Positions 45,009 to 55,278 of a stretch of DNA of 64,000 nt are shown here, piece by piece (positions within the stretch are counted from its first letter, which is position 1; each line of letters opens with the position of its first letter). Source of the stretch: Segetibacter sp. (GTDB taxonomy: Bacteria > Bacteroidota > Bacteroidia > Chitinophagales > Chitinophagaceae). A model generated the notes under the pieces. That model was not told the origin of the DNA. It ran no database searches and saw nothing but the letters and a program-made list of their open reading frames with translations. The stretch lies in assembly GCF_025963695.1 (NCBI RefSeq), contig NZ_JAOQAH010000066.1:23223-87222 (forward strand), given 5' to 3'. Made by a program: the position numbers and the translations under genes.

Positions 45009-48000
45009 ATGAAAACCGTTAACGGTACATGGTTGCACATGCTGCAACTAACTGTGCTAATGTTTATAACCACAGCGGGATCTGCACAATTAAAGGCAGG
45101 TTTTTTAGCTACCCCGATTACCGGTTGTCCGCCAATGGTGGTTAGTTTTACCGATACTTCGACTGGTAATCCTATTTCGTGGAAGTGGGATTTAGGCAAT
45201 GGAACTATTTCTTTCCTTCAAAACCCAATTGCAACATATTTTATTCCTGGTAGTTATAATGTTAAGCTGGTTGTTACAAATGCTACCGGTAAAGACTCGA
45301 TTGTAAAAAATCAATATGTAGTCGTAAACTCATTGCCTCAGGCTTACTTTTCTGCTTCAGACTCTACAGGTTGTTTTCCCTTGAAAGTGCACTTTAAAGA
45401 CAGCAGCGTTGCAGGTTCGGGAGCAGTTCAAAAGTGGCAATGGGATTTTGGTGATGGTACTTTATCTACAGAACAACACCCTACGCATACCTATACGAGT
45501 CCTGGTAGCTTTACCGTTATTTTAAGAGTTTCAAACAGTAATGGTTGTGCTGCAGTTATTACTAAACCTTCATTTATAACCATTCGTGATGGGGTAAATG
45601 CTGCTTTTAGCTACACCACTGTTCCAGGCTGTTCTAGTCCGGCACCTGTTAATTTTATAAATGAAACTACAGGCACCGGTAATTTTAGTTACTTCTGGGA
45701 TTTTGGTGATGGTAAAAACTCTACTGCAACAAACCCAACAAACAATTATAACAACGGTATTTATACTGTAAAGTTGATTGCTACCAGTAGCTATGGTTGT
45801 ACGGATACTATAATAAAAGCAAACGCCATTAATGTAGGTATGGTACGTGCTAATTTTTCAAGTGCGGATACGATTTGTGCTGGTGTGAATCTGGCACTAA
45901 TGAATAATTCTGCTCCATCGAACTTTACCAGCGTGAAATGGGATTTTGGTGATGGCGGAACTTCTACTCAAACAAATCCGGGAAGAATTTATACTACTGC
46001 AGGCGTGTACAAAATAAAACTGGTAACTACTTTTGGAATCTGCCAGGACTCGGTTGTAAAATCAATAACAGTTCTTCCCCGCCCGGTGGCAGCGTTCACC
46101 GCTTCAAATACTTCAGGCTGTACTGGTCCGCTGGTGGTTTCTTTTAAAGATGCATCCACAAATGGGGTATCTTATAAATGGTCTTTTGGAGACGGGGCTG
46201 CATCAACTCTTCAAAATCCTGTTCATGATTACACTGCACCTGGTACCTATTCGGTTAGTTTAACAGTTACAAGTGCTAATGGATGTGCTACTACTGTTGT
46301 TAAGGGCAACCTGGTAAAATTTATCCCTCTTAAAATTGAAGCCATAAACAATCTTGGTATTAAAGGGTGTCTTCCTATCACAGTTTCGCCCGTTGCTAAA
46401 ATAAATGAGAATGTGGAAGTAGGAACTTATCAATGGAACTTCGGAGACGGATTTACATCAAGCAATGCTACACCATCGCATACTTACACAACACCCGGAA
46501 TTTTTAATGTTACACTGGTTGTTACAGCCCCGGGTGGGTGTGCCGATACACTGGTTTTTAAAGAGGCAGTAAAGGCTGGTAACAAGCCGGAAACAAAGTT
46601 TACTGCAGATCCGAAAAATGTATGTGCAATTACGCCTGTTTCTTTTACAGACCTATCGACCAAAGGAACAGTTGATGAATGGCAATGGTTCTTTGGTGAC
46701 GGCTCTACATCGGCGGCTCAAAACCCTACTCACACTTATAACGACACAGGGTACTTCAATGTAAAATTAATTGCTACAAATTTCGGCTGTAGTGATACAG
46801 TAGAGATAAAAAAATTCATTCACATTAAACCTCCGATTGCAAAATTTGACACTTCTTATTTATGTAGTGATCGTTTTACAAGGACTTTTGTTGATCAATC
46901 GTTAGGAGCCACTGCGTGGAGCTGGAACTTTGGGGACGGCGCTACAGCAACAGAACAGAACCCTTCTCATACTTACGCGGGACCGGGGGGTTATACAGCG
47001 ATTTTAACTGTTACAAACGGCGAATGTCAGCATACCGTAAAAAAGAATATTATAGTGCTGAATGAGCAGGGTAAATTAACTGTCAGCGACAGTATTAATT
47101 GTACAAATACACGAATTATATTTGATGTAAAGGATGTAAAACCGACTAATATTTCTACTTACAATTGGTACTTTAATGGTATGCCCGGCAACGTTGTTAC
47201 CACCTCGTATAACCCAATTACCATACGGTTCACTACCCCGGGAGTTAGAAACTCAGCAGTAATTATTACCGATTTACTTCATTGTTCAGATACTTTATAT
47301 ACAGCTGTGCCTATAACATCTTATGGCCCAAAAGCTTCATTTGAAAGTATCGCACCAAATACGTGTTTTGGCAATACCGTCAACTTTTCTGACTCTACTA
47401 AAACCGATGGTATTCATCCTATAACAGAATATTTATGGAACTATGGCGAAGGAAATTCTGAAGCATATGCTAACGGCCCTTTTTCTCATAATTATGCTAC
47501 CCTTGGAACATTTGATGTAAAGCTGGTAGTAAAAGATAGTTATGGTTGCACAGATAGCATTACAAAGGCCAGCTTTGTCAGCATTACTAAGCCTGTGGCC
47601 AGGTTTGCTGCATCAGATACTGCTTTATGTCCTTCTCTACCTATAACTTTTACCAATAAATCGGAGGGAGTAGGTGCTACTTATAACTGGAAGTTTGGGG
47701 ACGGAGCAACATCTGCTGCAGTTTCTCCAGTTCATTCGTTTAGCAATCCGGGTTCTTATGAAGTAATTATGGTAATGGTTGACAAAAACGGTTGTTCCTC
47801 CTCTGATTCGGTTACTATAAACATCTATAGTGCAAAAGCTGATTTTGCAATGAGCGACTCCTTTTCGACCTGCCCCCCCTTAGTAGTCAATATCACAAAC
47901 GGCTCTAAGAATTATACAGACTTAAATTGGGATTTTGGAGATGGCGGGAATTCTCAACTTGCAAACCCATCTCACATCTATACCTATCCTGGCAATTACA

Positions 48001-49823
48001 CTGTAAGGCTTACGGTAAAAAACAACGGTGGTTGTACCGATGAATTAACAAAGAAAGTTGTGATACAGGGTCCAACGGGATCTTTCGATTACCAGCCTAA
48101 ACAAGCGTGTAACCCGGGTAAAGTAGACTACCAGATTAGCGCTCAAAATACGGTTAGCTACGTTTGGGATTTTAATGACGGTAATACTATCTTTTCGGTT
48201 AAACCGGGTGTGTCGCATACTTACATCAACCCAGGAAATTATGTGCCTAAGGTGATTCTAGAAGATGGACTTGGTTGCAAAGTAGCACTTCAAGGGTTGG
48301 ATACAATCAGGATATATTCTGTTAATACAAATATTTTAAGCGATAACAGAATGGTGTGCGATAGCGGTATTGTTGCATTCAGAGACTCTACCACCTCAAA
48401 TGATATAGTAACTAGTTTTTTATGGAATTTCGGCGATGGATCTATTTCAACACAAAAAAGTCCTACTCATAATTTTTCTGATACAGGTTTTTACTCAATT
48501 AAATTAATAACCACCACCGCTTTCGGATGTACTGATACTGCAGTTTCGAAAAACTATGTAAAGGTTGTGTATGCACCATCAATAAAAATATCAGGAGATA
48601 CTTCGGCGTGCGAACCCGCTAAATTAAGGTTGACGGCAGATTTTAAAAGGGCTGATACGTCAGCAATAAGCTGGGCCTGGAACTTCGGAAATGGGACGGT
48701 TTCGAACCTACAAAAGCCCGATAGCCAAAGTTATGTTCAGAGCGGTTCTTACCAGGTTACTTTAAAAGCAACGAATAGTGATGGTTGCTACAATGTATTG
48801 ACCAGAACCGCTGTCATTCATCCCAAACCTCTTGTTGATGCCGGTGCTAATGCAGGAATTTGCCGTTTTGATACCTATAAGCTTAATGCAACAGGGGCCA
48901 ATACCTATACCTGGCGGTCAAATCCTACTTTAAGTTGTACAAACTGTGCGACACCCGTTGCGAAGCCAGATACTTTGACTACCTATTATGTAACCGGAAA
49001 AACTTTATTTGGATGTACAAGCGAAGATTCTGTAAAGCTTACTGTACAGCAAACCTTTAAAATGACAATTAGTAAAGCCGATACATTGTGTAAAGGGGAG
49101 ACTGCTACACTGCTTGCCTCTGGTGCCGACAATTACCAATGGTCTCCTTCTTTGTATCTCAATAATGCTGACATCGCCTCGCCTAAAGCAAGACCCGACA
49201 CGACCATAACGTACCAGGTAATTGGAAAAGATAATAACGGCTGCTTTAGGGATACACAGAATATTAGAATAAAAGTTTATCCACTTCCTTCCATTGATAT
49301 TACAAACGGCGACAACATAACTATACAGGTAGGAGGAAGCGTTAAATTAACTACTAAAAATTCACAAGACATTGCTTCTTGGAAATGGTTTCCATCACAA
49401 TGGCTTAGTTGTGGGTCTTGTACTGAACCATTAGCGTCTCCAAAAGAGCAGATCACTTATAGTGTTACAGCTACTAACGACGGTAACTGTACCGCATCTG
49501 ATAAGGTGACCATAAACCTGATTTGTAATAATACCAATGTGTTTATTCCTAACACTTTCTCGCCAAACGGTGACGGTATGAATGATGTATTTTATATAAG
49601 GGGTTCGGGATTATTCAACGTCTTGTCATTTAGGGTATTTAACCGGTGGGGACAGCTTGTATACCAGAAAAATGGCGGTGGCGCTAACAATCCAATTGAT
49701 GGATGGGATGGTAATCTAAATGGATTGCCTCTTCAGCCTGACGTATATGTTTACCTGATTGATGTTGTTTGTGCCAATAATACGATATTCCCTTTCAAAG
49801 GTAATGTGTCATTAATACGGTAG
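45009..49823 (+). CDS. Giant PKD-repeat protein with gliding-motility/T9SS C-terminal domain
   Basis: A 1604-residue surface protein with a signal peptide (MKTVNGTWLHMLQLTVLMFI to GSAQ). About 15 PKD domains of 80-100 residues follow, marked by WDFGDG-type motifs (WKWDLGNG, WQWDFGDG, YFWDFGDG and so on; number nine is degenerate as WYFNGM). Each domain carries a Cys near both ends (GCxP at the start, GCxD at the end), suggesting one disulfide per module. About three Ig-like domains with LSCxxC pairs come after, then the C-terminal domain (NVFIPNTFSPNGDGMNDVFY, FRVFNRWGQLVYQKN, ending FPFKGNVSLIR). That domain directs type IX secretion and cell-surface attachment. It is probably an adhesin or glycan-binding stalk. 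It is a paralog of the next gene. Confidence 0.92.
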   Translation: MKTVNGTWLHMLQLTVLMFITTAGSAQLKAGFLATPITGCPPMVVSFTDTSTGNPISWKWDLGNGTISFLQNPIATYFIPGSYNVKLVVTNATGKDSIVKNQYVVVNSLPQAYFSASDSTGCFPLKVHFKDSSVAGSGAVQKWQWDFGDGTLSTEQHPTHTYTSPGSFTVILRVSNSNGCAAVITKPSFITIRDGVNAAFSYTTVPGCSSPAPVNFINETTGTGNFSYFWDFGDGKNSTATNPTNNYNNGIYTVKLIATSSYGCTDTIIKANAINVGMVRANFSSADTICAGVNLALMNNSAPSNFTSVKWDFGDGGTSTQTNPGRIYTTAGVYKIKLVTTFGICQDSVVKSITVLPRPVAAFTASNTSGCTGPLVVSFKDASTNGVSYKWSFGDGAASTLQNPVHDYTAPGTYSVSLTVTSANGCATTVVKGNLVKFIPLKIEAINNLGIKGCLPITVSPVAKINENVEVGTYQWNFGDGFTSSNATPSHTYTTPGIFNVTLVVTAPGGCADTLVFKEAVKAGNKPETKFTADPKNVCAITPVSFTDLSTKGTVDEWQWFFGDGSTSAAQNPTHTYNDTGYFNVKLIATNFGCSDTVEIKKFIHIKPPIAKFDTSYLCSDRFTRTFVDQSLGATAWSWNFGDGATATEQNPSHTYAGPGGYTAILTVTNGECQHTVKKNIIVLNEQGKLTVSDSINCTNTRIIFDVKDVKPTNISTYNWYFNGMPGNVVTTSYNPITIRFTTPGVRNSAVIITDLLHCSDTLYTAVPITSYGPKASFESIAPNTCFGNTVNFSDSTKTDGIHPITEYLWNYGEGNSEAYANGPFSHNYATLGTFDVKLVVKDSYGCTDSITKASFVSITKPVARFAASDTALCPSLPITFTNKSEGVGATYNWKFGDGATSAAVSPVHSFSNPGSYEVIMVMVDKNGCSSSDSVTINIYSAKADFAMSDSFSTCPPLVVNITNGSKNYTDLNWDFGDGGNSQLANPSHIYTYPGNYTVRLTVKNNGGCTDELTKKVVIQGPTGSFDYQPKQACNPGKVDYQISAQNTVSYVWDFNDGNTIFSVKPGVSHTYINPGNYVPKVILEDGLGCKVALQGLDTIRIYSVNTNILSDNRMVCDSGIVAFRDSTTSNDIVTSFLWNFGDGSISTQKSPTHNFSDTGFYSIKLITTTAFGCTDTAVSKNYVKVVYAPSIKISGDTSACEPAKLRLTADFKRADTSAISWAWNFGNGTVSNLQKPDSQSYVQSGSYQVTLKATNSDGCYNVLTRTAVIHPKPLVDAGANAGICRFDTYKLNATGANTYTWRSNPTLSCTNCATPVAKPDTLTTYYVTGKTLFGCTSEDSVKLTVQQTFKMTISKADTLCKGETATLLASGADNYQWSPSLYLNNADIASPKARPDTTITYQVIGKDNNGCFRDTQNIRIKVYPLPSIDITNGDNITIQVGGSVKLTTKNSQDIASWKWFPSQWLSCGSCTEPLASPKEQITYSVTATNDGNCTASDKVTINLICNNTNVFIPNTFSPNGDGMNDVFYIRGSGLFNVLSFRVFNRWGQLVYQKNGGGANNPIDGWDGNLNGLPLQPDVYVYLIDVVCANNTIFPFKGNVSLIR

Positions 49824-50036
49824 AGAAACAATGATTAAAAACAGTCGAACTGTGGTCTGTTTCAACAAGTTGGAAAAATATATGTAGTAAAAAGACGGGC
49901 ATACTAACTGCGTTTTGTAAGTGCATTTTAAATTTGATATTAATATTTTTTAATGTGCTTGCAACCTTTTTATTCTAATACGTGACTATATTTAGCGGGT
50001 TTTTCGAAGACCCGGCTTTTATATTTTCGCAAACTC

Positions 50037-53000
50037 TTGTCTCTACTATCATTACATATCAGATGGGGAAGATTTGTTTTATTCCTCTTCATCCTTTTTT
50101 GCTCGGCAGCAAAAGGGCAATTAGTTGCCGATTTTACTCTTGACACCCGGCAGGGATGTGCTCCCTTTGTTGTTCCTAAGTTTACAAATCTTAGTAAGGG
50201 AACCCAGCTTACTTATTTGTGGAATTTCGGTAATGGAATTACAAGTACGCAGGTAAACCCCGGCGTTATATATTTTGCCGACGGAAATTATACTGTAAAA
50301 CTGGTGGTTAGAGATGCTTCAGGCAGGAGGGATTCTGTAGTAAAAAGCAATTTTGTTACTGTCAACAAGAGCCCGGGGGTAAATTTTGCGGCGAGTAGTA
50401 CAGGTGGCTGTATTCCCCTCCCGGTTCAGTTTACAGACCTAAGCACTGCCGGTTCGGGTGTCATTACCAAATGGGAGTGGGACTTTGGCGATGGTAAGAC
50501 TTCTTTGCTTCGCTCGCCATCTCATACTTTTGATGTGACCGGAAATTTTACGATTACCCTAAAAGTCACTAATAGTCTTGGTTGCGTGGAGGTAAATACC
50601 AAAACCTCTTACATTAAGGTTAACGAAATCCCGAAAGCTAACTTTACCTCAGGATCTACGACTAGTTGTAATCCTCCGGTGATGGTTAATTTTATAAATA
50701 CATCTACGGGGCTGGGAATAAAAAGTTATAAATGGAACTTTGGAGACGGCTTTGTTTCTTTTGATCAAAACCCCTCTCACAACTATACTACTGCAGGAAA
50801 TTATCCCGTAACGCTCATCATTACGAACGAAAACGGGTGCGTAGATTCAATTAGAAAGCCTACAGTTATAGGGGCAGTTGCTTCGCGCATTAATGTACCC
50901 GATGTTATCTGCCAGGGTGCCCCAACAAGTTTTTTAAATGCCTCCACTCCGGCTGTAGCATCCAGCTTTTGGGATTTTGGTGATCGTACCACTTCGTCTG
51001 AAATTAGCCCTGTAAAGAGTTTTGAAACTCCGGGCTCCTATACGGTAAAACTGGTTAATAATTTTGGCGGCTGCAAAGATTCTATTACAAAGCGTATTAC
51101 CATTATTCCTAAGCCAGTTGCTAATTTTTCTTATAATGCACCTCCTCCGGGTTGTATTTTACCTGTAAATGTTTCATTTACGCCCCAGGCCTCTTCGGCA
51201 GCTTCTTACCTTTGGGATTTTGGAGATAGCACTAATTCAAACGCCAGTTCGCCAACACATGCTTACACTAGTTACGGTATCTTTTCTGCCAAACTAAAAG
51301 TCACTGCTATTAATGGTTGTTCTGATAGCATTGTAAAACCGAATGTGGTTTCCATCATAAAAGTCAAGATCAACAGTTTTTCAGGTCTGCCCTATGCAGG
51401 TTGTGTTCCCTACCAACCTGGTTTTTCAGCAAACATTACTACACCAAATCCCATTAGTTCTTATTCGTGGCATTTTGGTGACGGTCAAACCTCCACTGAA
51501 GCAAACCCTGTTCACAATTATTCTAAAGCCGGTAGCTATGATGTGTTTTTAAGAGTATCAACTGCCACTGGCTGCACAGATAGTTTTCAATTAAAGGATG
51601 CAATTGTAATAAGTGACAAGCCAAAGGCAAGTTTTTCTGCGGCACCGTTAAGTGCATGCGCTTCTGAAAGTGTACAGTTTAAAAATCTATCAGAGGGTAC
51701 AATTACCAGTACAAAATGGGAATTCGGAGACGGTTCGACTTCCGATGCAACTGATCCTCTTTACCATTATGCTGATACCGGTCATTTTACAGTCAAACTA
51801 CTTATTGGCAATTCTGCCTGTTACGATTCGCTCATTTTAAAAGATTATGTCTATGTTAAGCCACCTATCGCCAACTTTAGTGTTCTCTTTAATTGTGATT
51901 CTCCTTTGACAAGGAGGTTTCAAGACAAATCGATCGTTGCAAAAACCTTTGAATGGAACTTTGGAGACGGTTCAGCAGTCTCAAATGAAAAAGATCCCGA
52001 GCATACTTATGCAGCTTCCGGCATTTACGTTGTAAAATTGCTTGTAACCAATGGAGACTGTTCTGATGTTTTTTCTGATACCCTGGAGATTATTGGTGAA
52101 AACCCTGACTTTACTGTAAGTAGTAATTTGCTTTGCAGAAACAATCCTACTGTATTTACCGCCAAAATTGGCAATAGCCAAAATATAACCACCTATAGCT
52201 GGGACTTTGGCGATAATTCAAATATTGTTACCACTACCAGTCCTACAATAGACCATAATTATCTTATCGCTGGTACTTACAGTCCGGCATTGACTATTAC
52301 CGATCGGTTGGGATGCACCCAGCGGGTGCAAAAGACGGCGGGCATCACTATTTATGGCCCAATAGCAAAACTGACGCACCCCGAGGGAACTTGTATAAAC
52401 TCGAGTCTCACATTTTTGGACAGTAGTATTGCAACCGCCAATCACCCTATTACTTCGTGGATGCTGAACTATGGAGATGGGAAGTTCGATACTTCTAAGA
52501 CTATGTACCCAACATTTGTTCATACCTATTCAGCCGCTCGGACCTACGAAGTTTTCCTGGTGGTAACAGACAATTCCGGGTGTAAGGATACTTTATTTAG
52601 TCCGGGTGGAATTAATATTACCGACCCTAAGGCTTTATTTTCGTTGAAGGATTCTATTTCCTGTAATAACTCAAACATTGAGTTTACCAATGAATCAACC
52701 GGTTTTGATCTTTCATATGCCTGGGACTTTGGCGATGGCCAGCCAGAAACCACGGCAAATCCCTCTCATCCCTTTGCGGCAGAAGGAACTTATAACATCT
52801 CTTTAGCTATAAAGGATAGATACGGTTGCACTGATACATTGCAAAAACCGAATGCTATTATTATTCAGAACGCAAAGGCTTCATTCTCTATGAGTGACTC
52901 CAATATTTCGTGTCCTCCCGCTCAAGTCAATTTTGCAAATAGCTCCACCTATTCAACCTCACTGAAATGGGATTTTGACGACGGTAATTTTTCTGATATT

Positions 53001-54866
53001 TCAAATCCTTCGCACTATTTCTTAGCTGCGCGTGATTATAATATAAAACTAACAGCTTACGGTCATGGTACTTGTGCTGACTCATTGGTAAGAACAATAA
53101 CCGTAAAGGGCCCTAGCGGCACTATTGCATACAATCCTGTTATTAAATGTTTGCCAGCTTTAATAAACTTTACCGGTACGGCTGCAAATAATGACAACAG
53201 TTACACTTGGGATTTTGGGGATGGAACGGCAGTAACCACTACTGAACCTGCAATTTCTCATGAATACACATCAATAGGAAAATACCTTCCAAAATTGTTA
53301 TTAATAGACAGTAAACTAAAGTGCACAGTTTCCATTTTTGGTTCTGATAGTATTGTTGTGCCTGCGATTGACAGCTATATGAGAACTCCCAAAAATTTAT
53401 TTTGCGATACTGCGACACTCCAGTTTTTTGACTCTTCTGTAGTAAAGTTTGACCAGATCAGTAATTATCAATGGTCGTTTGGCGACGGCACCAAATCTGA
53501 CGAGGTAAGTCCGTTTCACAATTATACTGCGCCAGGTATTTACCCTGTTCAATTAATAGTAACGACGACGGCCGGCTGTATAGACTCATCAGAAAATGCT
53601 TTTGTGAAAGTTGTAAAACGGCCGGAGCTTGACATTACGGCACCTTCCGCTATCTGTGTTAATCAAACGGCGTTGTACTCGGCTATTGTAAAGGATACTT
53701 CTGCAGTGACCTGGAATTGGAGTTTTGGAAATGGAAGCAGCTCGATGAGCCCTTCGCCTCCGGCGCAACTGTTTACGGTTGCCGGTAATTACCAGGTCAA
53801 TACTTCTGTAACCAATTCTTCCGGTTGTACCACTACTAAAGCAACTCCATTAAAAGTAAACACTTTACCTAATGTAAGTGCCGGCGCAGACTCGGCTATT
53901 TGCCTCGGAGCAACTGTTGCCCTGCAGGCTTCCGGTGCTGATAGTTATTTGTGGAGTAACAACGCCACTTTAAGTTGCTCTGCATGTGCAAGCCCCGTTG
54001 CCACACCTGTAGCTGCTTCTGTGTATTATTCAGTTACCGGAACTGACGCAATTACATCTTGTCAGAAAACAGATTCGGTTGAAATTAAAGTGGTTCAGCC
54101 TTTCAAAATAACCAGTACCATAACCGATACTTTGTGTGTTGGAGAGTCGGTTAAATTGTTTGTTTTTGGTGCAGATACTTATAATTGGACTCCTGCTGCC
54201 GACTTAAGCGATGCTACCAGTGCAACCCCAATTGCAAGTCCGCGAACAACTACTTCTTACACTGTAACCGGCCATGATTATCTTAATTGCTTTACTGATG
54301 TGGCCACCATTCCTATAACGGTGTATGCTAAACCTGTTTTCAATATTATTGAGGATAACATAACAATTGCAATTGGAAGTAGTGCAGCAATTAAAACCAA
54401 AAGTTCGGTGGATGTTATAAACTGGCAGTGGTTTCCAGCTACAGGTTTAAGTTGTAGCAATTGTGCGGAAACCGTAACCACCCCATTAAACACAATAGTA
54501 TATAAGGCAATTGCAACAAACCAGGGTGGGTGCAAAGCAGAGGACAGAATAACAGTGAATGTGTTTTGCAATAATGGTAATATTTTTATTCCTAATACCT
54601 TTTCACCCAATAACGATGGAAGCAATGATGTGTTTTTTCCGAGGGGTAAGGGAATTGCGGGCGTTAAGAGCCTTCAGATATTTAATAGGTGGGGGAATCT
54701 CGTTTTTCAAAAAACGAATTTTGCTATAAATGATCCTGGCGCTGGGTGGGATGGAACCTTTAATGGTAAACCACAAGAAGCAAACGTATTTGTTTACCAG
54801 ATAGAAGTTATATGCGAAACCGGCGAGGTTTTCAGCTTCAAAGGTGATGTTGCGCTGATACGGTAA
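50037..54866 (+). CDS. Second giant PKD-repeat T9SS protein, paralog of the previous gene
   Basis: A 1609-residue protein with the same design: signal peptide (RWGRFVLFLFILFCSAAKGQ), about 15 PKD modules and Ig-like domains with LSCSACASP and LSCSNCAE. The C-terminal sorting domain begins NIFIPNTFSPNNDGSNDVFF and ends FSFKGDVALIR. Module order matches the upstream paralog one to one, including a shared odd module 13 (GPSGTIAYNP versus GPTGSFDYQP). No ATG is available in frame after the stop at 49983-49985, so translation likely starts at the TTG at 50037. A promoter-like TATATTTTCG lies 8 nt ahead. A hairpin with arms CGGGT/ACCCG (about 49996-50014) sits just before, possibly ending the upstream transcript. 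Both proteins should be secreted and surface-bound. Confidence 0.9.
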   Translation: MSLLSLHIRWGRFVLFLFILFCSAAKGQLVADFTLDTRQGCAPFVVPKFTNLSKGTQLTYLWNFGNGITSTQVNPGVIYFADGNYTVKLVVRDASGRRDSVVKSNFVTVNKSPGVNFAASSTGGCIPLPVQFTDLSTAGSGVITKWEWDFGDGKTSLLRSPSHTFDVTGNFTITLKVTNSLGCVEVNTKTSYIKVNEIPKANFTSGSTTSCNPPVMVNFINTSTGLGIKSYKWNFGDGFVSFDQNPSHNYTTAGNYPVTLIITNENGCVDSIRKPTVIGAVASRINVPDVICQGAPTSFLNASTPAVASSFWDFGDRTTSSEISPVKSFETPGSYTVKLVNNFGGCKDSITKRITIIPKPVANFSYNAPPPGCILPVNVSFTPQASSAASYLWDFGDSTNSNASSPTHAYTSYGIFSAKLKVTAINGCSDSIVKPNVVSIIKVKINSFSGLPYAGCVPYQPGFSANITTPNPISSYSWHFGDGQTSTEANPVHNYSKAGSYDVFLRVSTATGCTDSFQLKDAIVISDKPKASFSAAPLSACASESVQFKNLSEGTITSTKWEFGDGSTSDATDPLYHYADTGHFTVKLLIGNSACYDSLILKDYVYVKPPIANFSVLFNCDSPLTRRFQDKSIVAKTFEWNFGDGSAVSNEKDPEHTYAASGIYVVKLLVTNGDCSDVFSDTLEIIGENPDFTVSSNLLCRNNPTVFTAKIGNSQNITTYSWDFGDNSNIVTTTSPTIDHNYLIAGTYSPALTITDRLGCTQRVQKTAGITIYGPIAKLTHPEGTCINSSLTFLDSSIATANHPITSWMLNYGDGKFDTSKTMYPTFVHTYSAARTYEVFLVVTDNSGCKDTLFSPGGINITDPKALFSLKDSISCNNSNIEFTNESTGFDLSYAWDFGDGQPETTANPSHPFAAEGTYNISLAIKDRYGCTDTLQKPNAIIIQNAKASFSMSDSNISCPPAQVNFANSSTYSTSLKWDFDDGNFSDISNPSHYFLAARDYNIKLTAYGHGTCADSLVRTITVKGPSGTIAYNPVIKCLPALINFTGTAANNDNSYTWDFGDGTAVTTTEPAISHEYTSIGKYLPKLLLIDSKLKCTVSIFGSDSIVVPAIDSYMRTPKNLFCDTATLQFFDSSVVKFDQISNYQWSFGDGTKSDEVSPFHNYTAPGIYPVQLIVTTTAGCIDSSENAFVKVVKRPELDITAPSAICVNQTALYSAIVKDTSAVTWNWSFGNGSSSMSPSPPAQLFTVAGNYQVNTSVTNSSGCTTTKATPLKVNTLPNVSAGADSAICLGATVALQASGADSYLWSNNATLSCSACASPVATPVAASVYYSVTGTDAITSCQKTDSVEIKVVQPFKITSTITDTLCVGESVKLFVFGADTYNWTPAADLSDATSATPIASPRTTTSYTVTGHDYLNCFTDVATIPITVYAKPVFNIIEDNITIAIGSSAAIKTKSSVDVINWQWFPATGLSCSNCAETVTTPLNTIVYKAIATNQGGCKAEDRITVNVFCNNGNIFIPNTFSPNNDGSNDVFFPRGKGIAGVKSLQIFNRWGNLVFQKTNFAINDPGAGWDGTFNGKPQEANVFVYQIEVICETGEVFSFKGDVALIR

Positions 54867-54944
54867 AGACTCTAAAACTTCTATTGTCATTTATGCTGCA
54901 ATGGTACAATCCGCGAAATAAGAGTGGCGAATAAAGGGATATAA

Positions 54945-54972
54945 GTACAAGGGTGTGACACAACGCAGTTGC
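54945..54972 (+). repeat. Dispersed repeat, type A copy 7
   Basis: GTACAAGGGTGTGACACAAC then GCAGTTGC. CAAC-GCA-GTTG can fold into a small hairpin. It lies between the convergent PKD gene and the small gene at 55006. Confidence 0.75.
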
Positions 54973-55005
54973 AGAAAGTTATAAAGCTGACCCCATAAAC
55001 ACTAC

Positions 55006-55251
55006 TTATTTACCACCGGCGATAATTGCTTTGGTAAGACTTTCATCTGTCATTTGTTCTTGCCAGTCTGTGTCTAATTTTAATCTAACTGTTTTGGCTC
55101 CACCACTTGGGGTGCATACTACGGTTACTTTCCCTTCTTCGGTTTCAGATATTGATTCAGCTTTTTTAGATGCTTCTTGTTTCGCCATGCTAAAAGCTTG
55201 CACGCATGTCCATCTTGTATTTTGGCTGTCAGTTACTTCCCTTTGTTTCAT
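55006..55251 (-). CDS. Small hypothetical protein
   Basis: An 81-residue soluble protein starting MKQREVTDSQNTRWTCVQAF and ending LTKAIIAGGK. It has two Cys and a charged middle (KQEASKKAESISETEEGKV), then VTVVCTPSGGAKTVRLKLDT. I do not recognise a family. The frame is free of stops with good codon use, and the TCVQA/CTPSGGAKTVRL segments look like conserved folded protein rather than chance. It is transcribed with or independently of folD on the other side of a 27-bp gap (same strand, folD upstream). Confidence 0.6.
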   Translation of the reverse strand: MKQREVTDSQNTRWTCVQAFSMAKQEASKKAESISETEEGKVTVVCTPSGGAKTVRLKLDTDWQEQMTDESLTKAIIAGGK

Positions 55252-55278
55252 TTGCTTATTCTATTAACCGTAATAATT

